A stretch of DNA of 64,000 nucleotides from Winogradskyella sp. MH6 (GTDB lineage: Bacteria; Bacteroidota; Bacteroidia; Flavobacteriales; Flavobacteriaceae). A model generated the notes under the pieces. It searched no databases. It was not told the DNA's origin and was given only the letters and a program-made list of their open reading frames with translations. The stretch's first letter is position 1. Every line of letters starts with the position of its first letter. The stretch lies in the NCBI RefSeq assembly GCF_022810765.1, contig NZ_CP094494.1, forward strand, positions 496,001 to 560,000. The letters run 5' to 3'. The position numbers and the translations under genes were made by a program. This document shows, piece by piece, positions 52,236-59,490 of the stretch.

Positions 52236-53504
52236 TTAATTTAAAATTTCTTTCAACTTTTCAACCATTCTAAATACATCTTCAAAACTGTTGTAAAGTG
52301 GTACAGGTGCGCAACGAATCACATCAGGTTCGCGCCAATCTGTAATAATGTTGGCTTCGGTTAATTTGTGATGTAAACTTTTATCGGCATCTTTAACTTG
52401 AATCGATAATTGGCAACCACGTTGTTTTGGATCTGTTGGTGTAATTATTTTTATTTTATCGTTGTTTAATTCCTTAATTAAAAACTCAAAATAACCTGTT
52501 AGTTGTTCTGATTTTTTGCGTAAAGCTTCCATACCAACCTCATTAAACATATCTAAAGATGCTTTTATGGCAGCCATAGATAAAATTGGCGGATTGCTAA
52601 GTTGCCAACCTTCAGCGCCAGGTGTAACATCTAATGGCTGACGCATGTTAAAACGTGTGTCTTTATTGTGACTCCACCAACCTGCAAAACGTTTTAAATC
52701 TTTATTGTGTGCGTGCTTTTCGTGAACGAAAAGACCTGCTAAACTACCTGGTCCAGAATTTAAATATTTGTAAGTACACCAAGCTGCAAAATCAACTCCT
52801 GAGTTGTGTAATTCTGGTTGAATGTTTCCTGCGCCATGAGCTAAATCGATACCAACCATACAGTTTTTGGCGTGACCTAATTCGGCAATTCGTTTTAAAT
52901 CTAAATATTGACCAGTGTAATAATTAACGCCACCAATTAAAAGTAAAGCAATTTCGTCACCTTGTTGGTCTAAAATGTTTTCTAAATCTTCAATGTTTAG
53001 TAATTCTTCGCCTTCGCGAGGTTTCCATTCAATTAAACCTTCATTAGCATCAAAACCATGAAAATCTAGTTGTGTTTGTACAGCATATCGATCTGATGGA
53101 AACGCATCACTTTCAATTACAATTTTATATTTGGTTTTTGTAGGTTGATAAAAACTAACCATTAGCAAGTGTAGGTTAGTAGTTAGCGTGTTCATCACTA
53201 CAACTTCTATAGGTTTTGCACCTACAATTGTTGCCATACTTTCGGTTAAGAATTCGTGGTATGGCATCCAAGGATTTTTGGCTTCAAAATGACCTTCTAC
53301 ACCAAGGTTTGCCCAATCGTTTAATTCTTGTTGAATGTACTTTTGTGTGCTTTTTGGTTGTAATCCTAACGAGTTTCCTGTAAAGTATAACCAATCATTT
53401 CCGTCTTTGTCTTTTGGAATATGAAATTGATTGCGGTACTGCGCTAAAGAATCGTTTTGGTCTTGTGTTTTTGCGTAATCAAGACCTGTTTTATAGTCAG
53501 ACAA
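52236..53504 (-). CDS. kynU: kynureninase
   Basis: 422 residues, PLP enzyme cleaving 3-hydroxykynurenine to 3-hydroxyanthranilate and alanine. Seen are VVMNTLTTNLHLLMVSFY, the Asp/His stretch IDLAHGAGNIQPELH, the PLP lysine near residue 245 in AAWCTYKYLNSGPGSLAG, and the C-terminal WREPDVIRCAPVPLYNS. There is no ATG before an upstream in-frame TGA; the start is TTG at 53504. It heads the cluster, with a -7 element 26 nt upstream. Confidence 0.95.
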   Translation of the reverse strand: MSDYKTGLDYAKTQDQNDSLAQYRNQFHIPKDKDGNDWLYFTGNSLGLQPKSTQKYIQQELNDWANLGVEGHFEAKNPWMPYHEFLTESMATIVGAKPIEVVVMNTLTTNLHLLMVSFYQPTKTKYKIVIESDAFPSDRYAVQTQLDFHGFDANEGLIEWKPREGEELLNIEDLENILDQQGDEIALLLIGGVNYYTGQYLDLKRIAELGHAKNCMVGIDLAHGAGNIQPELHNSGVDFAAWCTYKYLNSGPGSLAGLFVHEKHAHNKDLKRFAGWWSHNKDTRFNMRQPLDVTPGAEGWQLSNPPILSMAAIKASLDMFNEVGMEALRKKSEQLTGYFEFLIKELNNDKIKIITPTDPKQRGCQLSIQVKDADKSLHHKLTEANIITDWREPDVIRCAPVPLYNSFEDVFRMVEKLKEILN

Positions 53505-53530
53505 TGTAGTATTGATTTTTCAGTTTGTAA

Positions 53531-53538
53531 CAAAAATA
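53531..53538 (-). promoter_or_regulatory. -7 promoter element before kynU
   Basis: Minus strand TATTTTTG, full TAnnTTTG match, 26 nt before the TTG start. It likely drives the kynurenine gene cluster. Confidence 0.45.
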
Positions 53539-53623
53539 AGGATTTAATATGAGGGATTAAAGGTGTTTTTAAGCATTAAAATTTTAAGTATCTTTAGAAA
53601 AAAGAAGTCTAATTTAAAAATTC

Positions 53624-53635
53624 TCACAATTGTGA
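53624..53635. promoter_or_regulatory. palindrome TCACAATTGTGA, possible operator
   Basis: Perfect 12-bp palindrome 9 nt before the ATG of the CDGSH gene and downstream of a near-consensus -7 (TATCTTTA, 53589-53596), that is in a place where a dimeric regulator could block transcription. No regulator gene is adjacent. Confidence 0.35.
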
Positions 53636-53644
53636 AAAAAGTAT

Positions 53645-54064
53645 ATGAGTAAGACAAAAGAATATACTAACGGTGAAGTCTCTGTTGTTTGGAAGGCTGA
53701 AAAATGCATACACTCTGCAATGTGCGTAAAGGGTTTACCAAATGTTTTTCAACCTAAAGAACGACCTTGGATAAAAATTGACTCCTCAACAACCGATAAA
53801 ATTATTGAAACCGTTAAAAAATGTCCTTCGGGTGCACTGAGCTATTATATGAATGACACTGAAGACAAAACATCTGAGACTTTAGAAACTAAAATTGAGG
53901 TATTAGAAAATGGTCCGCTCTTGATTTATGGAACACTTAAAGTTACTCACAAAGATGGAAAAAAAGAAACCAAAAACAAAACAACAGCGTTTTGTCGTTG
54001 CGGTGCTTCACAAAACAAACCATACTGTGATGGAGCCCATATTAAGCAAGATTTTGAAGGATAA
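53645..54064 (+). CDS. 4Fe-4S mono-cluster plus CDGSH iron-sulfur protein
   Basis: 139 residues with two Fe-S modules. The N-terminal divergent ferredoxin-like domain (Fer4_19 type) has C21, C27 and C60 with AEKCIHSAMC and VKKCPSGALSY. The C-terminal CDGSH zinc-finger-type domain has FCRCGASQNKPYCDGAH with C117, C119, C128 and H132, the 3-Cys/1-His ligand set of a labile 2Fe-2S cluster. A small electron-transfer or redox-sensing protein; partner unknown. Divergent from kynU. Confidence 0.88.
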   Translation: MSKTKEYTNGEVSVVWKAEKCIHSAMCVKGLPNVFQPKERPWIKIDSSTTDKIIETVKKCPSGALSYYMNDTEDKTSETLETKIEVLENGPLLIYGTLKVTHKDGKKETKNKTTAFCRCGASQNKPYCDGAHIKQDFEG

Positions 54065-54069
54065 GAAAA

Positions 54070-54099
54070 AAGCACTTTAACTCGTAAATTAAAGTGCTT
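54070..54099. terminator. hairpin terminator, better on the minus strand
   Basis: Perfect 11-bp stem AAGCACTTTAA / TTAAAGTGCTT with loop CTCGTAAA. The A-run on the left gives a T-tract on the minus strand, so it fits the minus-strand lipoprotein gene better than the CDGSH gene, although it may serve both. Confidence 0.6.
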
Positions 54100-54107
54100 G
54101 AATATAT

Positions 54108-54183
54108 AGACGCCATAAGGCGGAAAATGTAAGCTATACGTTTTAAGTCGGTTTGACCCACGTGAAACTTACATTATAGGTTT
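54108..54183. repeat. structured non-coding intergenic stretch
   Basis: Contains CGCC/GGCG hairpin (54111-54122) and AATGTAAG/CTTACATT (54126-54133, 54167-54174) enclosing a GTC/GAC mini-hairpin. It is more G/C-rich than its surroundings. I do not recognise it; it could be a repeat or a small structured RNA. Confidence 0.35.
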
Positions 54184-54212
54184 CAAAAGTAATGCCAAAA
54201 TTTTTAATTTCC

Positions 54213-54896
54213 TTATTCTAATGTTACGCTAACATCTGTGAAATTTAAATTCCAATTACCATTATCTTTTTTATGGTCTATTGCAATCTTAATTCCATTA
54301 AAATTCTGATAGTTTTCAAATGTATTAGACAATGATGGTTCTGGAGAATTCCCTTGCCTGTAAGACCATTCTTTAATTAAATAGTTCTCATCAAAATAAA
54401 TATCGTAAGCATCTCCTGGTGTGTAACCACCTTCGTCTGGATACGTAATAGTTATCATTTGCAAAATGTCTTTTTTTATAGGTGATTCTACTTTTTTGGG
54501 CTCGGAAATAGTTGCAGACGTATCCCAAACCAACTGAAATGGTACTAAAAACCAAAATTTGTCATTTATAAAAGCTTTGTCTATGCTAATATTCGTTGAG
54601 TCGATTTTACTCCTTTCTATTACAATTATTGAATCTCTACCTATTGAATAGGTTACTCTGTCTTTCTTTGGTTCCCAAGTCCATCTTCTTCCATTTCCTT
54701 TAATTGAATCTCTATCAACCTTAAACGTAAAAGCTACTTTTTCAACATCTTTCCAACTCTCGTAACCGTGAGCATTGGCAATTTTCTCAGCAATACTCAT
54801 TTCTATTACTTCTTCCTCAATAGTAGTTTCTTTCTTTTCGGATTTGCATGATGAAAGAATTAATAGGCATATAAAGCTCAAACAAAGCGGTTTCAT
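54213..54896 (-). CDS. putative lipoprotein of unknown function
   Basis: 227 residues: lipoprotein signal with lipobox ILSSC (Cys17), an acidic linker, then a beta-rich domain (VEKVAFTFKVDRDSIKGNGR, WTWEPKKDRVTYSIGRDS, FLVPFQLVWDTS, GGYTPGDAYDIYFDENYLIK). Similar to lipid-binding-like beta barrels by eye; no family assigned. It is separated by two hairpins from the CDGSH gene. Confidence 0.78.
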   Translation of the reverse strand: MKPLCLSFICLLILSSCKSEKKETTIEEEVIEMSIAEKIANAHGYESWKDVEKVAFTFKVDRDSIKGNGRRWTWEPKKDRVTYSIGRDSIIVIERSKIDSTNISIDKAFINDKFWFLVPFQLVWDTSATISEPKKVESPIKKDILQMITITYPDEGGYTPGDAYDIYFDENYLIKEWSYRQGNSPEPSLSNTFENYQNFNGIKIAIDHKKDNGNWNLNFTDVSVTLE

Positions 54897-54935
54897 ATAA
54901 AAAGATGTTTTAAATTACATCAAAATTAATCAACC

Positions 54936-55736
54936 ATGAATAAGTACACTAATTATTTTGATGTTAATAAGGAAACCTGGAACAAAAAAGTAGCTGTACA
55001 TGCAGAAAGTAAGATGTATGATTTAGAGTCTTTTAAATCAGGCAAATCTTCTTTAATGCCATATGAATTGAAGGCTTTGAGAGATGTCAATGGAAAATCG
55101 CTTTTACATCTACAATGTCATTTTGGACAAGACACCTTAAGTTGGCAACGTATGGGAGCGCAATGTGTTGGTGTAGATTTAAGTGATGAAGGTATAAAGC
55201 TTGCCAAGAAGCTTAATGACGAATTGAAGCTTGATGCTGAGTTTATATGCTGCAATGTTTTAGACACATCAAAGCACATTAATAAAACCTTTGATATTGT
55301 CTATACGAGTTATGGAGTTATTGGATGGTTACCCGACTTAAAGCCTTGGGCTAAGATGATTGCTGAACGCCTTAAGGTTGATGGTACTTTTTATATGGTT
55401 GAATTTCATCCTATTCTTTGGATGTTTGATTATGTTGATGGTAAACCAAAACTAAAATATCATTACAGTCAAGACGAGGTGATTTATGAAGAATACGAAG
55501 GTACGTATGCTAATCAATCTTCAAAAATGGTGAGTAAGGAATATGGCTGGAATCATGGGTTGAGTGAAGTAATAAATGCTCTTATAGAAGCAGGTTTACA
55601 AACAGACCACCTTAACGAATATGATGAAAGTCCTTATGATGTATTTCCTGATTTGATAAAAACTGAAACAGGATTATATAAGATGAAAAACCAATTATTT
55701 CCTATGATTTTTGAGATTAAGGCGACAAAAAAGTAA
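54936..55736 (+). CDS. class I SAM-dependent methyltransferase
   Basis: 266 residues: SAM-binding motif LLHLQCHFGQDTLSWQRMGA, VGVDLSDEGIKLAKKL, FDIVYTSYGVIGWLPDL and AERLKVDGTFYMVEFHP. Methyltransf_25/11 type; the acceptor is unknown. Divergent from the lipoprotein gene. A 16-bp hairpin contains its stop codon. Confidence 0.86.
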   Translation: MNKYTNYFDVNKETWNKKVAVHAESKMYDLESFKSGKSSLMPYELKALRDVNGKSLLHLQCHFGQDTLSWQRMGAQCVGVDLSDEGIKLAKKLNDELKLDAEFICCNVLDTSKHINKTFDIVYTSYGVIGWLPDLKPWAKMIAERLKVDGTFYMVEFHPILWMFDYVDGKPKLKYHYSQDEVIYEEYEGTYANQSSKMVSKEYGWNHGLSEVINALIEAGLQTDHLNEYDESPYDVFPDLIKTETGLYKMKNQLFPMIFEIKATKK

Positions 55737-55769
55737 TAGCCTGAAACAAATTTCAGGCTATTACTTTTT
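55731..55769. terminator. bidirectional hairpin terminator
   Basis: Perfect 16-bp stem AAGTAATAGCCTGAAA / TTTCAGGCTATTACTT with loop CAAA, then TTT. The methyltransferase TAA (55734-55736) is in the left arm; msrA ends at 55772. Confidence 0.88.
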
Positions 55770-55771
55770 AA

Positions 55772-56434
55772 TTAATGTTTTTCTTCGTCTTTTAATAATT
55801 CAGGAAATTTTGCTTTAAAACGATTTAATCGAGGAATAGAAACTGCTCTCACATAACTTTGATTTGGATTTCGCTTTTCAAAATCCTGATGATAATCTGA
55901 AGCCTTATAAAATTTTAAGAATGGATATACTTCAGCTGCGACTGTTGCGTCTAATTCTTTTGCAAGAGCTGCTTTCTTATCCTCTATAATTTGTTTTTGC
56001 TCATCATTTTGATAAAATATGATTGATCGGTATTGTGGTCCTTTATCTGGCCCTTGACCATTAACTTGCGTCGGATTCTGAGAACCAAAATACACATCTA
56101 CCAATGTTGAAAAACTCACAACCTCTGGATCGTAAATCACTTCAACAGCTTCTGCATGTCCTGTTGTACCAGAATGACTTTTTTCATAAGTAATATCATC
56201 TGTATGTCCTCCTGAAAAACCACTGTAAACCTCTTCAACACCTTTTACACTTTCATAAATTGCTTCTACACACCAAAAACATCCACTGGCAAAATAGGCT
56301 TTTGCCTTACCATCTTCCATAGGAACTTCTACAGGTTCTGCATTAATTATTTCTTGTTGTTTTGGATTGGTTTGCGCCTGGTTATGACAATTAAAGCACA
56401 AACTTATGCTTAAAATAATAAGTAACTTTTTCAT
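55772..56434 (-). CDS. msrA: peptide-methionine (S)-S-oxide reductase MsrA, exported
   Basis: 220 residues. An N-terminal export signal (possible lipobox ISLCFNC) precedes the MsrA domain with the nucleophile Cys52 in ASGCFWCVEAIYE, GFSGGHTDDITYE, TGHAEAVEVIYDP and QYRSIIFY. It repairs methionine-S-sulfoxide in proteins, here in the envelope. C-terminal recycling cysteines of the E. coli type are not seen. The GAF protein near 638 covers the free R-sulfoxide in the cytosol. Confidence 0.92.
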   Translation of the reverse strand: MKKLLIILSISLCFNCHNQAQTNPKQQEIINAEPVEVPMEDGKAKAYFASGCFWCVEAIYESVKGVEEVYSGFSGGHTDDITYEKSHSGTTGHAEAVEVIYDPEVVSFSTLVDVYFGSQNPTQVNGQGPDKGPQYRSIIFYQNDEQKQIIEDKKAALAKELDATVAAEVYPFLKFYKASDYHQDFEKRNPNQSYVRAVSIPRLNRFKAKFPELLKDEEKH

Positions 56435-56511
56435 GGATTTCTTTTTTCTTTTTCTATTGACGTATAAAAATACAATTCCTTAAAAAGAAATCTTTTAAAG
56501 TTATATTAAAT

Positions 56512-56546
56512 AAAAAAAGCCCTCACAGTTTGTGAAGGCTTTTTTG
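56512..56546. terminator. hairpin terminator
   Basis: AAAAAAGCC-C-TCACA / TGTGA-A-GGCTTTTTT with loop GTT, downstream of the coiled-coil gene; the minus strand gives a T-run after the stem. It also separates it from msrA. Confidence 0.75.
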
Positions 56547-56564
56547 AATATTATTTAATGGCAA

Positions 56565-57350
56565 TTACTTTGCTAGCTTAGCAAATAACTTATCCATTTT
56601 TTCTTTTTCTTCATCTGCTAAAGCAGCGTCTACTAAGATACGACCACTATGCTCATCAGTAATTACTTTTTTACGTGAAGCAATTTCTACTTGCACTTGT
56701 GGTGGAATAGTAAAGAAAGAACCACCAGATGCACCACGCTCTATTGGCACAACAGCTAAACCATTCTTTACGTTATTTCTAATTCTTAGATATGCTTTTA
56801 CTAAACGCTCATCAATTTTCTTTTGGTACTCTTCAGATTTACCAATAAGCGCTTCTTCTTCTTTTTCAGTTTCTTTTAAGATTTCGTTTAGCTCACCTTT
56901 TTTGTGCTTAAGGTGATCTTTACGATCCTTTAAACGGTCTTTAGTTTCAGAAATAACATCTTTTTTCTGCTCTATTTGCGCCTTAAATTCTTTGATATGC
57001 TTTTCAGCTAATTGAATTTCTAATTCCTGAAATTCAATTTCCTTAGTTAAGGAATTGTATTCTCTGTTATTTCTAACGTTGTTTTGTTGCTCGCTATACT
57101 TTTTGATTAAAGCTTTTGCTTCTTCGATTAAATTTTTCTTTCCTTTAATCTCATCATCTATAACAGCAAGACTGTCATTTAATTTCTCTAGTCTGGTATT
57201 CAACCCTTCTACCTCATCTTCTAAATCTCTTACTTCTAAAGGAAGTTCTCCTCTTACATTTCTTATTTCATCTACTCTAGAGTCAATTAACTGTAAATCA
57301 TAAAGCGCTCTTAAACGCTCTTCTACAGTCACTTCAGCTTTTTTCGCCAT
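56565..57350 (-). CDS. coiled-coil protein of the C4-type zinc-ribbon family, cysteines lost
   Basis: 261 residues: long antiparallel coiled coil (about 10-185; EVRDLEDEVEGLNTRLEKLN, ITKEIEFQELEIQLAEKHIK), then a C-terminal domain that in relatives is a CxxC..CxxC zinc ribbon. Here it reads ERGASGGSFFTIPPQ and DEHSGRILVDAAL with no cysteine at all, so no zinc should bind. The family (CT398-like) is linked to sigma-54 or secretion in others. It follows the NIF3-like gene by 2 nt. Confidence 0.85.
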   Translation of the reverse strand: MAKKAEVTVEERLRALYDLQLIDSRVDEIRNVRGELPLEVRDLEDEVEGLNTRLEKLNDSLAVIDDEIKGKKNLIEEAKALIKKYSEQQNNVRNNREYNSLTKEIEFQELEIQLAEKHIKEFKAQIEQKKDVISETKDRLKDRKDHLKHKKGELNEILKETEKEEEALIGKSEEYQKKIDERLVKAYLRIRNNVKNGLAVVPIERGASGGSFFTIPPQVQVEIASRKKVITDEHSGRILVDAALADEEKEKMDKLFAKLAK

Positions 57351-57352
57351 AA

Positions 57353-58447
57353 TTATAAATACTTTACCGGATTTGTATTTGTCTTTGATAAAACGACTGC
57401 AAAATTAGTAATTTTTTTCGAGAGATAGTCTACTAAAAACGATTTTGTGAACTGTTCGCTCTCATAATGACCTATATCTGCCAATACAATACTGTTTTCT
57501 GCACTAAAAAAATCATGATATTTAAGGTCTGCGGTAACCAATAAGTCTGCACCAGAAGCTTTTGCTGCGCCAATTGCAAAACTACCCGAACCTCCCAAAA
57601 CTGCTATCTTTTTTATTGGTTTGCCTAATAATTTTGAATACCTAACACACTCAGTATTCATTTTTTGCTTTATATATTTTAGACATTCAATCTCATCCAT
57701 CTCAGTTTTAAGCTCACCTATCATTCCCATTCCTATATATTGATTAGAATTATCTAAAGTAGTGACTTCATAAGCAACTTCTTCGTATGGATGTGTATTA
57801 AAAAGTGCTTTTAAAACTTTAGCCTCAAGATGTTTCGCAAACACAACTGAAATTTGAGTTTCACTTTCGGTATGCAAATCACCTTGTTTTCCTATTGTAG
57901 GATTAGAATCTTCGTTACCTCTGTAAGTTCCTTTGCCTTCAAGATTAAAACTGCAAGAATCATAATTACCAATATTACCTGCACCAGCATTAAATAAAGC
58001 TACTCTTAATGCTTCTGCATTATCTTTTGGCACATAGGTTTGTAACTTTTTTAGTGTACCTGATTGGGGCATTAAAATCTTCTTATTCTGTAATTGTAAC
58101 TGATTGCATATTATAGAATTTACACCTTGAAATGCATTATCTAGAGCCGTATGTATGGAGAAAATGGCAATATTATGTTGAATAGCTTTTATCACCACAC
58201 GCTCTACGTACGTTTTACCTGTTAACTTTTTTAGACCTTTAAAAATAATGGGATGAAAACTTACAATAAGATTACAATTGTTTTCTATGGCTTCATCAAC
58301 AACGGCTTCAAGCGTATCTAAGGCTACCAAAATACCCGAAACTGTTTGATTTTTATCACCTACCAAAAGGCCTACATTATCAAAATCTTCAGCATAGTTT
58401 AAGGGTGCTAACTCGTGTAAATGATTTATTACGTCTTGTACTATCAT
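57353..58447 (-). CDS. Nif3-like dinuclear metal center protein
   Basis: 364 residues. The NIF3/YbgI fold has metal-binding His and Asp residues: NYAEDFDNVGLLVGD, VSFHPIIFKGLKKL, FSIHTALDNAFQGVN, and the C-terminal LADIGHYESEQF. The long form carries a PII-like insertion (about 125-235). Often labelled GTP cyclohydrolase I type 2, which is unproven. Cotranscribed with the zinc-ribbon-family gene; its promoter overlaps that of lpxK. Confidence 0.9.
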   Translation of the reverse strand: MIVQDVINHLHELAPLNYAEDFDNVGLLVGDKNQTVSGILVALDTLEAVVDEAIENNCNLIVSFHPIIFKGLKKLTGKTYVERVVIKAIQHNIAIFSIHTALDNAFQGVNSIICNQLQLQNKKILMPQSGTLKKLQTYVPKDNAEALRVALFNAGAGNIGNYDSCSFNLEGKGTYRGNEDSNPTIGKQGDLHTESETQISVVFAKHLEAKVLKALFNTHPYEEVAYEVTTLDNSNQYIGMGMIGELKTEMDEIECLKYIKQKMNTECVRYSKLLGKPIKKIAVLGGSGSFAIGAAKASGADLLVTADLKYHDFFSAENSIVLADIGHYESEQFTKSFLVDYLSKKITNFAVVLSKTNTNPVKYL

Positions 58448-58452
58448 AAGCG

Positions 58453-58460
58453 TATATTTG
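58453..58460 (+). promoter_or_regulatory. -7 promoter element for lpxK
   Basis: TATATTTG, full TAnnTTTG match, 28 nt before the GTG at 58489. It lies only 4 nt from the divergent -7 element of the Nif3-like gene. Confidence 0.45.
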
Positions 58461-58464
58461 TTTT

Positions 58465-58472
58465 CAAAAATA
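58465..58472 (-). promoter_or_regulatory. -7 promoter element for the Nif3-like gene
   Basis: Minus strand TATTTTTG, full TAnnTTTG match, 17 nt before the ATG at 58447. Divergent from and interleaved with the lpxK element. Confidence 0.45.
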
Positions 58473-58488
58473 ATATAATTTAGTGCTT

Positions 58489-59490
58489 GTGAAATTTCTA
58501 CGCATCATATTGTTTCCTGTTGTGCCAATTTACTATTTGATTACGTGGTTTAGGAATTGGTTATTCGACAAAGGTATTAAGTCTTCAAAATCGTATGATA
58601 TTCCTATTATTTGCGTTGGAAACCTTAGTACTGGTGGCACAGGAAAAACACCGATGATAGAGTATTTGATTCGATTACTAAAAGATAAAAAATCTGTTGC
58701 TACTCTTAGCAGAGGTTACAAACGTATAACTGAAGGTTACGAGATAGCCGATCAAGGTGCAACCGCAGACACCATTGGTGATGAACCTTATCAATTTTAC
58801 AGAAAATTTAAGGATATAAAAGTTGCTGTAGATGGCAATCGTCAAAATGGTATTGCACAGTTGCTAAAATTAGAGGATAAACCTGAAGTTATTTTACTAG
58901 ACGACGCATACCAACACCGAAAAGTAAAAGCTGGTTTTAATATCTTGCTTACAGCTTATTACAACCTCTATGGTAATGACATTGTATTACCAACAGGAAA
59001 CTTACGAGAACCAAAATCTGGTGCTAAGCGTGCTGATATTATTGTTGTAACTAAATGCCCTGCAGATATCTCTGAAAGTGAAAAAAGTAAAATATCTAAA
59101 GACCTAAAAATAAAGCCACATCAAAAATTAGTATTCAGCTCTATAAACTATGCTGAAAAGGTTATTTCTTCGCATTCTGAAATAGCATTACAATCTTTAT
59201 CAGAATTTACGCTTGTAACTGGTATTGCTAATGCGAAACCTTTAGTTGAATTTCTAAAAAATAAAGGGTTAAAATTTAATCATTTAGAGTTTCCTGATCA
59301 CTATAGCTTCAGAATAAATGATATTGAAGAATTGGCAAAAAAAGAATTGATTATTACTACGGAAAAAGATTTTGTTCGATTAACCGACAATGAAAGTTTA
59401 GAATCTAAATTATTCTACCTTCCTATTGAAATCACTATTGATAGAAAAGATGTTTTTGATGATGCTATTAAATCTTTTGTAGACTACTAA
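58489..59490 (+). CDS. lpxK: tetraacyldisaccharide 4'-kinase
   Basis: 333 residues, inner-membrane kinase phosphorylating the lipid A precursor at the 4' position. It has an N-terminal membrane helix (RIILFPVVPIYYLITWF) and the P-loop NLSTGGTGKTPMIEYLI. KSVATLSRGYKR follows, as does the Walker B-like LLDDAYQHRKVKAG. I choose GTG at 58489 (MKFLRI); a GTG two codons upstream at 58483 is also possible. It overlaps the histidine kinase gene by 4 nt, tail to tail. Confidence 0.94.
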   Translation: MKFLRIILFPVVPIYYLITWFRNWLFDKGIKSSKSYDIPIICVGNLSTGGTGKTPMIEYLIRLLKDKKSVATLSRGYKRITEGYEIADQGATADTIGDEPYQFYRKFKDIKVAVDGNRQNGIAQLLKLEDKPEVILLDDAYQHRKVKAGFNILLTAYYNLYGNDIVLPTGNLREPKSGAKRADIIVVTKCPADISESEKSKISKDLKIKPHQKLVFSSINYAEKVISSHSEIALQSLSEFTLVTGIANAKPLVEFLKNKGLKFNHLEFPDHYSFRINDIEELAKKELIITTEKDFVRLTDNESLESKLFYLPIEITIDRKDVFDDAIKSFVDY

